Positions 18,268 through 26,696 of a stretch of DNA of 64,000 nucleotides are shown piece by piece. How positions within the stretch are numbered: the first letter of the stretch is position 1; the number at the start of each line of letters is the position of its first letter. Both the position numbers and the translations under genes were made by a program. The notes under the pieces are model-generated. The model ran no database searches. It saw nothing but the letters and a program-made list of their open reading frames with translations, and had not been told where the DNA came from. Source of the stretch: ZC4RG20 sp963782445 (lineage in GTDB: Bacteria; Pseudomonadota; Gammaproteobacteria; Steroidobacterales; Rariloculaceae); assembly GCA_963782445.1 (NCBI GenBank), contig CAWAJM010000001.1:2666001-2730000 (forward strand), read 5' to 3'.

Positions 18268-18746
18268 TCGACGCCCTCCACGCGCGTCGACGCTTCGCGC
18301 GCCACGCGCTTGATCGCCGCCTGAACTCGGTAATACGTCATGCAGCGGCACAGCACGCCCTGCATGCCCTCCCGGATCTGCGCATCGGTCGGCCGAGGAT
18401 TGCGGTCGAGCAGCGCCTTGGCCGTCATGATCTGCCCGTTTTGGCAATAGCCGCACTGTGGCACCTGCTCGTCGATCCAGGCCTGCTGCAGCGGATGAAG
18501 CTTGCCGCCCTTGGAAAGTCCTTCGAGCGTCGTGATCTCACCGCGCACTTGCCCGACCGCGGTGACGCACGCGCGTGTGGCGGCGCCGTCGATGATGACC
18601 GTGCAGGCGCCGCACTGCGCGAGCCCACAGCCGAATCGCGGGCCGCGCAGGCCGAGGTCGTTGCGCAGCACGTACAGCAGGGGCGTCGCCGGGTCGACGT
18701 CCACCCCGTAAGTGGCGCCGTTGACATGCAGGGAAACCACGCTCAT
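18264..18746 (-). CDS. 2Fe-2S subunit of the molybdenum hydroxylase
   Basis: A 160-residue small subunit (IorA/CoxS type) that carries two 2Fe-2S clusters. The plant-type ferredoxin cluster ligands are in GCGLAQCGACTV with a later cysteine in RACVT. The second cluster ligands are in QCGYCQNGQI and VLCRCMTYY. No signal peptide is present, which is usual for this subunit because it is co-exported with its Tat-tagged partner. It is the first gene of the two-gene unit, and its stop overlaps the start of the molybdopterin subunit. No dedicated cytochrome c or CoxF-type insertion chaperone gene lies next to it. Confidence 0.93.
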   Translation of the reverse strand: MSVVSLHVNGATYGVDVDPATPLLYVLRNDLGLRGPRFGCGLAQCGACTVIIDGAATRACVTAVGQVRGEITTLEGLSKGGKLHPLQQAWIDEQVPQCGYCQNGQIMTAKALLDRNPRPTDAQIREGMQGVLCRCMTYYRVQAAIKRVAREASTRVEGVE

Positions 18747-18794
18747 GAGCTGTCCTCCGCCGGTTACGCGCGCCGGCGCGCGCGTGGGATCTTG

Positions 18795-19505
18795 CTAGCC
18801 GGGCTCGGGCCCCGGCCCGAACGCCTTGGCCTTGAGCTCGTCGATGTATCCGCGCGCGAACCGCTCGGCCGTTTCGGGATCGGGCGGCAGGCCGCCCTGC
18901 TCGTCGGACCGGCCGCCGAGCTCGTCGCGGCTGTTGACGCGCGGGAACGGGGCTGCCGGCACCGGGACGCCGAGGAATTGGCACAGAGGCTCCCAGCCTT
19001 CCCTAGGATGAAACACGAGCAGACGTTCGGGCGGTAGCGACTCGACGACTTCGCGATTGCGGCGCTCGAACCACTCGGTCATGAACGCGCGGTCCTCGTG
19101 CCGCCCCCCGAACGCGTCGAAGGCGACCCCCTGCAGCAGCGCACCGAAAGGCGAATCATGGACCTGCGCATTCATCCTTTCGGAAAATATCGTCTCGGTG
19201 ACGGACTCGAACCAACTGTCGGGCTCGCGCACGGTCAGCACGATCTTGGCCTCGGGGTAGTACTCCGCGAGCTCACGCCAATACGTGCAGGCCGGATAGT
19301 CCATCGTCGCCTGGAAGCCGTCGAATATCGAGTCCCAATCGGGCTGACCCGCGATGACGTCGAGCCAGAGCGGGATATGGCGCCGCGCGCCTGCCAGCAC
19401 TTCGGACATGTGGTAGCACGGCCCGAGGCCCAGATGCTCGAGCGCGAACTTCGTCGAGAATGTCGCCGTTCGCCCGAGCCCCGCCCCAATCACCTTCAAG
19501 GCCAT
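18795..19505 (-). CDS. Sulfotransferase-family protein
   Basis: A 236-residue protein of the P-loop sulfotransferase family. The PAPS phosphate-binding start is GAGLGRTATFSTKFALEHLG, and the second conserved block is KIVLTVREPDSWFESV, with the expected arginine and serine. The C-terminal RLLVFHPREGWEPLCQFLGVPVP matches the family end motif. It would transfer sulfate from PAPS to a hydroxyl of an unknown small molecule or glycan in the cytoplasm. Length is normal. It lies 48 bases upstream of the molybdenum hydroxylase genes on the same strand, so co-transcription is possible, but a shared pathway is not evident. A short dyad (TTTAC-acc-GTAAA) lies just upstream of its start. Confidence 0.85.
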   Translation of the reverse strand: MALKVIGAGLGRTATFSTKFALEHLGLGPCYHMSEVLAGARRHIPLWLDVIAGQPDWDSIFDGFQATMDYPACTYWRELAEYYPEAKIVLTVREPDSWFESVTETIFSERMNAQVHDSPFGALLQGVAFDAFGGRHEDRAFMTEWFERRNREVVESLPPERLLVFHPREGWEPLCQFLGVPVPAAPFPRVNSRDELGGRSDEQGGLPPDPETAERFARGYIDELKAKAFGPGPEPG

Positions 19506-19522
19506 CGAGAATCCCCCGTGGA

Positions 19523-19535
19523 TTTACACCGTAAA
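19523..19535. promoter_or_regulatory. Small dyad upstream of the sulfotransferase gene
   Basis: TTTAC and GTAAA are separated by three bases, and a related TGTAAAG sequence follows at about 19564. It lies about 20 bases upstream of the sulfotransferase start and resembles a small repressor operator. The arms are short, so chance is a real possibility. Confidence 0.25.
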
Positions 19536-19743
19536 GCCCAACATTAAGGCATCGGCCGGTCATGTAAAGCGGAATTTCAGGGAAATACGCGCACGGGCGT
19601 CGTTCTCGCAGGGGGCACTCGGCGCACCGGCGCGGGTCCGGGCCGCCGCGCCCCGGCGAGTTCTTCACGAATCGACGCGGCCAGCCTATTCTTGCCCTTT
19701 CCAACCCGTTGCAGATGGGCGCTCGGCGCCGAGGGGGAACTGC

Positions 19744-21897
19744 GTGCCGAAACTCACGAAACGGCTGTCGATCGCGTTGGCGCTGGCCTCGGTTGCGGTT
19801 CTGCCGCCGGCTTTCGGTCAGCGTTCGCTCGACTCGGCGGCCCGAGACATCGATCGGGCCGAGTCCCTGCGTGCGGTCAAGCGCCTGCAGCGGACCTACG
19901 CACAGTATTCGCAGTACGGCCTGTGGAATGAGATGGCGGAGCTGTTCGCGAGCGACGGCGCGCTGATCCTGGGCGACCGGTCGGCCCAGGGGCGCAAGGC
20001 CATTGCCGAGCTGTTGACGAAGCGAAGCGGGGCCGACCGGCAGGGCCTCGGGCCGGGGGCGATCCACACGCAGCTCATCGACGAGCCCGTCGTCAATCTC
20101 TCGACGGATGGACGCTCGGCCAAGGGGCGCTGGTACGGCTTCTTCCTGCTGAGCGACGCCAAAGGCAATGCGAGCATCGAAGGCGGTGTCTTCGAGAATG
20201 CCTATGTCCGCCGGCAGGGCGAATGGAAGATCGCCGTGCTGCACTTCTACCCCCAATATGCGGGCGCCTACGCGACCGGGTGGAAGAACTGGAAAGGACG
20301 GGATCTGCCGATCGTTCCGTATCACTACACACCGGACGAAAGCGGCGTGCCCATCCCCGCGCCGGCCGGCCCGCCGCCGCACAGCAAGGCCACGCTCGCC
20401 GACCTCGAGGCGCGCGTCGACGAGCTGGACGACGAAGATCTCGTTCGCAATCTCCAGGCGGCTTACGGCTACTACGTGGACCGCAGAATGTGGGACGACG
20501 TAATCGACCTGTTCGCCGACGACGGCGTCTGCGAAATCGGCGGCGTGGGCGTCTACGTCGGCCACGAGGGCGTGCGCAAGGCGCTCCAACGAATGGGGCC
20601 CGCGGGTCTGACGCACGGCGTCCTCAACGATCGGCTGCAGTTCGATACCGTCGTGAATGTCGCACCCGGCAGACACGAGGCCCGCGTTCGCGGCATCGAG
20701 CTCGGCATGCTCGGCGAGGCCGCCAAGGGCACGGCGTACTGGACGGTCGCTGTCTTCGACAACCGCTTCGTGAACGAAGACGGGCTATGGAAGATACGCG
20801 AAATGCGCGTCTTCCCCCTGTTTCGCTCGAACTACAAGCAGGGCTGGGGCAAAAGCCGCATCGTCGAGGGTCCGCCCAAAGGTGCGCTGGCACCGGACAA
20901 GCCGTTGCCCGCAGCCGATGCCGGCCGCGAGGACCGCATCATCCCCAAATTCATATCGGCTCACCCGGTCACCGGCGAGCCCGTGACGGCGCCGGCCGGT
21001 TTCCGCCTGGTCGCGACCGAGGCGCTCACGGGACCCATCGCCGCGTCGCACCCGAAGAACGCGAGCGCCGAAGCGGCGGCACGCCTTGCGGAGGTTGCGC
21101 GCAAGCTGGCGGTTGCCGAAGCCTACGACGGCGCCGAGAACGTCTCGAGCGCCTACGGCCAATACATAGACGATTTCCAATGGCCGCAAATGGCGGCGCT
21201 GTTCGGCAAACGCGGGGCCAAGCAGGTGCCGTTCGCGGGCTACTACATCGGCGCCCGGCGCATCGCGCACGCCACCTACCTCGAGTGGGGCGATCCGCAA
21301 AAGACGCGCGCCGGCGTCGCGCTCCACTGGCGAATCCAGCCCGTCATCAATGTCGCGCCGGACGGCCGGTCGGCGCGTCTTCGCACTTATCTGTTTCATC
21401 CCAACGTCTCGAAACGAGGCGGCACGCTTTTCGGCGCGATGTACCCGGACGACCATCTCATCCTCGAGGACGGCGTTTGGCGGCTATGGAATCTGTCGCT
21501 CGACGAGCCTTACTTCAGCATGCCGAACTGGAAGGGAGGCTGGTCGGCGGCAAAGGAGCGCCCCTCGGCGGCGCCGCGGCCGAAGCCGCCGTCGAGCCGT
21601 GCGGCGAAGGCCGGACCGAAGCACTACATCGGGGCGGCCCTCGTCGAGCACTTTCCCCCGGACGTGCCCATCAACGTCCTCGGCGCGCGTCAGGCGCACT
21701 TCCGCGGCGGCACGGGCGTACCGTGGGAGTGGCCCAAAATACTGCCGATGTGGTGGGGGTACCGGAACCCCGTGAGCGGCCGCACGCCCGAGCACTTCCT
21801 GCCGGACTGTGTGCCGTGCGATTACGCTCCGGACTTGAGCATGGCCCGGCACGGCTACCTGCTGCCGCCGACCGATCCCGTGCGCAGCGCGCCGTGA
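19744..21897 (+). CDS. Secreted protein with three SnoaL-like (NTF2-fold) domains
   Basis: A 717-residue protein with a signal peptide (LSIALALASVAVLPPAFG). Three similar blocks follow, each opening with a helix and the same design: SLRAVKRLQRTYAQYSQYGLWNEM near residue 38, LVRNLQAAYGYYVDRRMWDDV near 232, and AYDGAENVSSAYGQYIDDFQW near 465. Each continues with a FADDG-like turn and ends in a strand such as WKIREMRVFP. These are SnoaL/NTF2-type alpha+beta barrels, used as small-molecule enzymes or binding modules. The GTG start is preceded by GAGGGGG. Catalytic residues are not evident, so function is unknown. It is followed by an FMN split-barrel gene 98 bases downstream on the same strand. 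A tandem triple domain is unusual, since most family members have one. Confidence 0.78.
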   Translation: MPKLTKRLSIALALASVAVLPPAFGQRSLDSAARDIDRAESLRAVKRLQRTYAQYSQYGLWNEMAELFASDGALILGDRSAQGRKAIAELLTKRSGADRQGLGPGAIHTQLIDEPVVNLSTDGRSAKGRWYGFFLLSDAKGNASIEGGVFENAYVRRQGEWKIAVLHFYPQYAGAYATGWKNWKGRDLPIVPYHYTPDESGVPIPAPAGPPPHSKATLADLEARVDELDDEDLVRNLQAAYGYYVDRRMWDDVIDLFADDGVCEIGGVGVYVGHEGVRKALQRMGPAGLTHGVLNDRLQFDTVVNVAPGRHEARVRGIELGMLGEAAKGTAYWTVAVFDNRFVNEDGLWKIREMRVFPLFRSNYKQGWGKSRIVEGPPKGALAPDKPLPAADAGREDRIIPKFISAHPVTGEPVTAPAGFRLVATEALTGPIAASHPKNASAEAAARLAEVARKLAVAEAYDGAENVSSAYGQYIDDFQWPQMAALFGKRGAKQVPFAGYYIGARRIAHATYLEWGDPQKTRAGVALHWRIQPVINVAPDGRSARLRTYLFHPNVSKRGGTLFGAMYPDDHLILEDGVWRLWNLSLDEPYFSMPNWKGGWSAAKERPSAAPRPKPPSSRAAKAGPKHYIGAALVEHFPPDVPINVLGARQAHFRGGTGVPWEWPKILPMWWGYRNPVSGRTPEHFLPDCVPCDYAPDLSMARHGYLLPPTDPVRSAP

Positions 21898-21995
21898 TGC
21901 GTTCCCGGCCCCGCGCCGGACGCCGACGGCTCGCGGCCGCCCGCCGCGGGCATGCGTCTTGCACGATACCGGTACAGGCCCAAGGAGGAGGAGCC

Positions 21996-22472
21996 ATGAC
22001 CGAAGACCACGAATCACGACACCACCTGCGCGATCTGCTCGAAGACTTCGACGCCGCGATGCTCGTGACGCGAACCGGTGACAAGCGCATGCGGGCCCGG
22101 CCCATGGCCGTTGCCAAGCTCGAGGCCGATGCGGACGCCTACTTCGTGACCGCGATCGATTCCCCCAAGGTCGCCGAAATCGAGACTCACCCCGAAGTCA
22201 CGCTGACTTTCCAGGGCAGCGGCAAGTTCGCCTGGATCAGCGGCCGTGCCCGCGTCGTACGCGACAGCGCATTGATCGATGCGCTGTGGAACGAAGCGTG
22301 GAAGGTCTGGTTCCCAAAGGGGAAATCCGATCCCGCGCTGACGTTGCTCGAGATCGACGCGCAAGACGGAGAATATTGGGACAACACGGGCGCCCAAGCC
22401 GTGAAATACGGCTACGAGGCCCTCATGGCCTACGCAAAGGGCCGCCGACCCGACGAGCGTGCTGCGTCATAG
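21996..22472 (+). CDS. Pyridoxamine 5'-phosphate oxidase-family (FMN split-barrel) protein
   Basis: A 158-residue split-barrel protein of the general-stress-protein 26 type. The core reads FDAAMLVTRTGDKRMRARPM, then DAYFVTAIDSPKVAEIETHP and VTLTFQGSGKFAWISGRARV, which is the standard strand order for FMN or F420 binding. The later WFPKGKSDPALTLLEIDAQD block is also typical of the family. It probably reduces or binds a small oxidised substrate in the cytoplasm. The start at 21996 is fixed by an excellent ribosome site (AAGGAGGAGGAG). It lies 98 bases downstream of the triple SnoaL gene and is probably expressed with it. The exact substrate and the cofactor choice are not readable. Confidence 0.87.
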   Translation: MTEDHESRHHLRDLLEDFDAAMLVTRTGDKRMRARPMAVAKLEADADAYFVTAIDSPKVAEIETHPEVTLTFQGSGKFAWISGRARVVRDSALIDALWNEAWKVWFPKGKSDPALTLLEIDAQDGEYWDNTGAQAVKYGYEALMAYAKGRRPDERAAS

Positions 22473-22540
22473 GGCACCGCACGCACGAATGGCCCCGGGG
22501 ACTCGGCAAAATCGCGAACGCGCGCGCCCTCCGGAATCGG

Positions 22541-23425
22541 CTACGCGCGGGGTGAGGCCGGCTCCGGCCGCAAACCCTCCGTGAGCTCGATGACGGTCCC
22601 CCACGGATCCGTAATCGACGCGACCGCGATGCCGCCGTGCGCCGGGTCCTCGTGGTACGGGACAGTCAATGCGATCCCTTTCGCCTCGAGCTCCCGACAA
22701 AACTTCTCGAGCCCCCTGACCTCGAAGCCCACGGCGGAGACGACGCGGCCACGCGTACCCACGAGCTTCTCAGCGGGCAGCCACGAGAAAAAGTTCAGCG
22801 AATAACCGACGCCGGGCAGGTCGGCGCCGATGAAAAAGTCCGTCTGGCCGGGGCGCAGGGTCGCGTCGAAGACCTTCATGTACCACCTCTGCATCGCGAC
22901 GAACTGCTTGTTCACGAAGTGCACGTGGTGATAGGCGATGGGCGGCGCGTCGGGCGCGGCCGCCGTCACGAGCTCGACCTTGACGCCGTCGGGCCCGAGC
23001 AGATAGGCAAACCTGCCGTAATTACCCGCCGTCGGCGGACTGGCCGTTTGGCCGGGTCCCGGTTCCCGCCCGACCGTCAAGGCGTAGCCGTTGGCGACGG
23101 CTCGGGCGGCGACTTTGCCGACATCCGGCACGGCGAAGCCGATGTGGTCGAACGTCGTGCCCCGCGTCGGGCCCGAGGGCGGCCGGTGGCGCAGGAAGAG
23201 ATCGATGCCCGGAAACTGCACGACCTCGGCGCCCGCAGGCCCGGCCCGACCGAGTTTGCCGCCCAGCGTATCGACCCAGAATTTCTTCTGTGCCGCGACG
23301 CTCGTGGCGTCAATGTCGAAGTGGCCCACGACGATGCGCGCAGCGGTGTTGTCGAGCTGCGCATGCACGGCGCAGGCCGGCAGCGCGAACAGTGCTGCAA
23401 CGACGGCGTAACCGAAGCGGTTCAT
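22541..23425 (-). CDS. Secreted VOC (glyoxalase/dioxygenase-fold) protein
   Basis: About 294 residues with a clear signal peptide (MNRFGYAVVAALFALPACAVHAQ). Two betaalphabetabetabeta vicinal-oxygen-chelate modules follow: IVVGHFDIDATSVAAQKKFW near residue 30, and AYHHVHFVNKQFVAMQRWYM near residue 165. The first module ends with FDHIGFAVPDVGKVAARA, a glyoxalase-like strand pair, and the last with SITDPWGTVIELTEGL. These hold the usual metal-ligand positions (His and Glu), so a metal-dependent lyase, dioxygenase or resistance role is possible. The start at 23425 has GGGGAGA upstream. Most glyoxalases are cytoplasmic, so secretion is notable. It is convergent with the FMN split-barrel gene. Confidence 0.82.
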   Translation of the reverse strand: MNRFGYAVVAALFALPACAVHAQLDNTAARIVVGHFDIDATSVAAQKKFWVDTLGGKLGRAGPAGAEVVQFPGIDLFLRHRPPSGPTRGTTFDHIGFAVPDVGKVAARAVANGYALTVGREPGPGQTASPPTAGNYGRFAYLLGPDGVKVELVTAAAPDAPPIAYHHVHFVNKQFVAMQRWYMKVFDATLRPGQTDFFIGADLPGVGYSLNFFSWLPAEKLVGTRGRVVSAVGFEVRGLEKFCRELEAKGIALTVPYHEDPAHGGIAVASITDPWGTVIELTEGLRPEPASPRA

Positions 23426-23545
23426 TAGCGTCTCCCCGTGACCTAAGACTTGCCTACCTCTGCCGCGCTGACGGCGCGCGAAGCGCCGCACGGCCCAAGC
23501 GCACTCAATCCGCGGCAAAGCAGTAATACAGCCCGTTGCCGCCGG

Positions 23546-24190
23546 TCATGATTGCCCCTCCGCGCCTTCCGTGGGCGCCCAACGCTCCGGAAAATCCGCA
23601 TAAAATACGGTATTGAAGCTCAATACGACTCTTTCCGCGGACCGGTTCGGGTCCAGCGATCCGTGCTTCAGCCAGCTCGGGAACAACAGCAGGCCGCCCA
23701 CGCTGGGCGTCACGGAAGCGGTCTTGAGCGTGAAATTCGTAGGTTGCAGCACCGGCATCATGTCGACGAGGGGATTAGGGTTGCAGAACGTGATCTTGCT
23801 GCTGGCCTCGTCGACCTTGAGATACAGCGCGCCGGAGACGATGCTGAGCGGGTGCGTGTGAAAGCTCAGCTTGCTTCCCGCACGCTGGATATTGACCCAG
23901 GAGTTGTCGAGCGTGACCGGACGGGTGCCGAAATCCCGCGCGTATACGTTGATCTGGTAAAAGATCCGTTCCTTGATCTTGACGTGCTCTTCGATCTCGT
24001 CGAGCACGTATCGGGACTTCTTGAGGCCCTCTTCGAACGAAGACTTCGCATCGCCCACCAGCGAACCGTGCGGACCCACTGCACCACGGTCGAGCTTGGA
24101 GACGATTTCCGCGCATTCGCTCTCCGTCAAGAAGCCGTCGATCAGCCGGATCAGGACGGGAAACAACCCGAAGTCGTTCGCGGTGGCCAT
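23546..24190 (-). CDS. 2OG-Fe(II) oxygenase-like protein (TIGR02466 type)
   Basis: A 214-residue protein with a double-stranded beta-helix pattern. The stretch NSWVNIQRAGSKLSFHTHPL followed by SIVSGALYLKV, and later LLLFPSWLKHGS and RVVLSFNTVFY, match the putative 2-oxoglutarate-dependent oxygenase family described as TIGR02466. Candidate iron ligands are the histidines in FHTHP and LKHGS, and the arginine in ERVVLSFN would bind the 2OG carboxylate. The usual HxD aspartate is not evident. The N-terminus (LFPVLIRLIDGFLTESECAEI) fits the leader of such enzymes. The substrate is unknown. A perfect TATAAT lies about 43 bases upstream of the start on the same strand. Confidence 0.75.
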   Translation of the reverse strand: MATANDFGLFPVLIRLIDGFLTESECAEIVSKLDRGAVGPHGSLVGDAKSSFEEGLKKSRYVLDEIEEHVKIKERIFYQINVYARDFGTRPVTLDNSWVNIQRAGSKLSFHTHPLSIVSGALYLKVDEASSKITFCNPNPLVDMMPVLQPTNFTLKTASVTPSVGGLLLFPSWLKHGSLDPNRSAERVVLSFNTVFYADFPERWAPTEGAEGQS

Positions 24191-24232
24191 TAGCGCTCGC
24201 CTGCCCCTCGGTCGGTGACCTCACCGGCGAGC

Positions 24233-24238
24233 ATTATA
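24233..24238 (-). promoter_or_regulatory. Candidate -10 element of the 2OG-oxygenase-like gene
   Basis: The minus strand reads TATAAT, an exact sigma-70 -10 hexamer, rare in this GC-rich DNA. It is about 43 bases from the start codon at 24190. I see no good -35 hexamer at 16-18 bases, so the promoter is tentative. Confidence 0.4.
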
Positions 24239-24282
24239 GGGCCCAATCCGGCTCCGCGGGACCCAGCCCCGAGGCGCGGCGC

Positions 24283-25128
24283 TTACTTGGTCGGAATGCC
24301 CTGCAGTAGCATGGGCTCTCCCCAAATCGACAACGCCGCGCCGCCGGCTTCGAACCACCGGCGCCAGAATGCCTGCAAGGCGCGGCGGGCATTCTGGCTC
24401 TCGTGCAGGCCGTTCCGGCCCGGATACGCGGCACCGGCCACGTACACTTGGGCACCGCGCATTTGCGCCCGCAACCCGGCCTTATCGATGGCCCGCAGAC
24501 TGGCGTCGACGCTCAGTGTGCGCAGCCTGCCGGAGCCGTACACGCTCAACACGTCCGAATTCTCGAGCATGTCGGAGATGACGAGTATCTGCTTGACCGG
24601 CGCGGCGGAGGGCGCGAGGACCTGCGCCGAGATCGTCTGCAGACCCTTGAGAATCAGCGACTGACGCGAGTCGCTAACGGGATTGTTCAACAGGTCGAGC
24701 AGTGCGGTCGCGACCTTCTTCTGCGCATAGCTGTGCAGCAGCTCGAAGCAGCGCATCGCGTCGCGCACCGAGTTTGCCGGCAGCTCGTGCTCATAGGCGG
24801 ACTCGGGCGGATCGGGGTCGATCGTCCCGTCGAGTTTTACGACCGTGAACTCGTCTTGCGTAATGTCCGAGAAACCAATGACGACGATGCGTTCGCCGGG
24901 CGTGATGCTGCGCACCACACGGGCGACCGTATCCCGAATGATATCCTTGGGAAAGTCGGCCGTCCGGTCGACGGCTGCGACGAAGAGGCGCTCCGGCGGC
25001 GGCGCCCCATGGTGAAAGTAGCTCTGCTCGCAGGAAGGGAAATCGTTGCGGGCGGCATCGGCCGCGGCGCCGGCCGGCAGACCGGCTATCAGCACGGCGA
25101 AGAGCAGCTTCGGACGGAGGCGCGCCAC
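24283..25128 (-). CDS. Secreted von Willebrand factor A-like protein, last gene of the coupling-ATPase operon
   Basis: A 281-residue exported protein; LLFAVLIAGLPAGAAADA reads as a signal peptide. The core resembles a vWA or Rossmann-like fold: LFVAAVDRTADFP as the first strand with an acidic D-x-T turn, ERIVVIGFSDIT as the second, VKQILVISDMLENSD as the fourth, and QVYVAGAAYPG further on. A canonical MIDAS (DxSxS) is absent, and DRTAD replaces it. The GTG start overlaps the stop of the upstream membrane-protein gene by one base (TAGTG), so translation is coupled. By position it belongs to the six-gene operon with the VirD4-like ATPase, and it may be a periplasmic adaptor of that system. This assignment rests on fold-level resemblance only. 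Confidence 0.65.
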   Translation of the reverse strand: MARLRPKLLFAVLIAGLPAGAAADAARNDFPSCEQSYFHHGAPPPERLFVAAVDRTADFPKDIIRDTVARVVRSITPGERIVVIGFSDITQDEFTVVKLDGTIDPDPPESAYEHELPANSVRDAMRCFELLHSYAQKKVATALLDLLNNPVSDSRQSLILKGLQTISAQVLAPSAAPVKQILVISDMLENSDVLSVYGSGRLRTLSVDASLRAIDKAGLRAQMRGAQVYVAGAAYPGRNGLHESQNARRALQAFWRRWFEAGGAALSIWGEPMLLQGIPTK

Positions 25129-26669
25129 TACTCAGACTCCGGCAAGTCCGCACCCATCTCGCGGCGCAACCGCTCCTCCGTCAGCCGGCGCTTCTCCGCT
25201 CTGCGCTGCTTGGCCTCGATCTCGGCCGCGATCCGCGCCCTGATCTCCGCCTCCATGGCGGCATCGTCCTCCTCTTCCTCTCCCGCCACCGTGCCCGCGC
25301 CGCCATTGACCCGGGAGCCGTTGAGCGTGGGCGCTCCCCCGAGCGCGGGCGTCACGTTGCGGGCGGCGGCGGGCGCTTCGGGCGTGACGCTCACGACAGC
25401 CTCGGCCGCGGCTCTGCGCGCGCGCCTCTCGCGCTGCTCCTGTACGAAGCTCGCAAAGGTCCGCTTGGCCATGTCTCTTTCCGTCTCTGCGGCCACGGCC
25501 ACGTTGATGAGCCGCCGCTGAAGCTTGCTGAGCTTGGCCTGCGCAATGCGCTCGATTTGGTCGCACTTGCGCGTCCAATAGAGCTCGAACTCGTCCGGCG
25601 TGGGAAACCCGTGCCGAAGCTTCGCGGCATCGCGAGACTGCTTGCCGACGAAGCCGAATTCGAATCCCAGAATCACGCCCATGAGCTGTAGCGCGATGAA
25701 CAGCGCGGAGAGGACGAGAAACGCCGTCCTGGCCGCGCTGATCTTCGCATCGATCTGCGTGCGGCTGGCCTGCTTGTCCGCGCTCGCCGTTTGACCGGAG
25801 AGGATGGAGAGGATGTCGGTATCGCTGCCCCCCGCGGCCGGTGCCGAGGCGGCCGCGGGCGTCACTACGGCCTGCGCCGTCAGCGATTTCATGAGGTTGT
25901 TTCGTATATAAAACGTGCCGGACGCCATGACGACGATCAAGGTCAGCGTGATGCCGGTTACCATGAAGCTCGACGCGAACCGCCCGCCGCCGTCGTCGAT
26001 GCGGTTCGCCAGTTGAATGTACGCCGGTTGGCCGTCGTCGAGACTGTCGCTGTCCAGCCGGACGCGAGAATCCGCGCGCAGCGCGATGGCCTGCTCGGCC
26101 TGCGGTCGGTTCTTGAACAGGTGCATGGCGCGGCTGCGAAGCTTGTTCCGGAACAGCTCCCTACCCGTGTAGTGAGTGAACAGCAACATGATGATCGCGA
26201 GCACGGCCGCCAGTACGTAACCGAACTCCTGCTGAGCGGCCAGCGTCGCGTTCTGCGCGGCATAGCCCGCCAGGAGCACGCCGAAAGACAACGCTTCGGC
26301 GATCAACAAGATCACGACTGCGGCCCACACATAGAACGGCGCCTCTCGCCGGCCGAGCTCGTCCACTTTGTTGAGGTAGGAAGTGGCGCGGTCGTAGTCA
26401 GCAGCCGTCGTATGGCTCGGGTAGAAGCGATAAAAATCGTTGCACAGCTCCCATTCGCCCCGGAACCAGCTCGAGTCCCCCACGCGCTGATCGTGGCGGG
26501 AAAGGCGCGCAATCTTACCGACGCCGGGCAGGTCGTAGGCCATTCGCATCGTGAAAAACCGAATGCGTTCCCATTGCCACCAGATCAGCGCGAGCGCCGC
26601 GAGTATCGAGGCGACCGCCCAGAGCATCGGCGGCACGGTATTCAGGTACTGATTCAGTGTCTGGAGCAT
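25128..26669 (-). CDS. Multispanning inner-membrane protein with long C-terminal coiled coil
   Basis: About 513 residues and not assignable to a named family. Hydrophobic segments appear near residues 15-35 (MLWAVASILAALALIWW), 105-130 (VWAAVVILLIAEALSFGVLLAG), 140-160 (VLAAVLAIIMLLF), 230-255 (FMVTGITLTLIVVMASG) and 330-350 (FLVLSALFIALQLMGVILGF). After about residue 370 the chain is highly charged and helical, ending in an acidic EEEEDD patch and an E/R/K-rich coiled coil. I chose ATG 26669 with GAGG 9 bases upstream; a GTG at 26696 directly follows the previous stop. It is between the OmpA-type gene and the vWA-like gene and shares translational coupling with the latter. A scaffold or membrane ring component of the system is plausible but unproven. 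Confidence 0.75.
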   Translation of the reverse strand: MLQTLNQYLNTVPPMLWAVASILAALALIWWQWERIRFFTMRMAYDLPGVGKIARLSRHDQRVGDSSWFRGEWELCNDFYRFYPSHTTAADYDRATSYLNKVDELGRREAPFYVWAAVVILLIAEALSFGVLLAGYAAQNATLAAQQEFGYVLAAVLAIIMLLFTHYTGRELFRNKLRSRAMHLFKNRPQAEQAIALRADSRVRLDSDSLDDGQPAYIQLANRIDDGGGRFASSFMVTGITLTLIVVMASGTFYIRNNLMKSLTAQAVVTPAAASAPAAGGSDTDILSILSGQTASADKQASRTQIDAKISAARTAFLVLSALFIALQLMGVILGFEFGFVGKQSRDAAKLRHGFPTPDEFELYWTRKCDQIERIAQAKLSKLQRRLINVAVAAETERDMAKRTFASFVQEQRERRARRAAAEAVVSVTPEAPAAARNVTPALGGAPTLNGSRVNGGAGTVAGEEEEDDAAMEAEIRARIAAEIEAKQRRAEKRRLTEERLRREMGADLPESE

Positions 26670-26696
26670 GACGGCGTCCTCGAAGCTTGTCCGCAC

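Noticed and set aside
20223..21995. Long upstream extension of the FMN split-barrel gene frame
   Set aside because: It overlaps the triple SnoaL gene out of frame and is low-quality arginine-rich sequence. A strong ribosome site fixes the true start at 21996.
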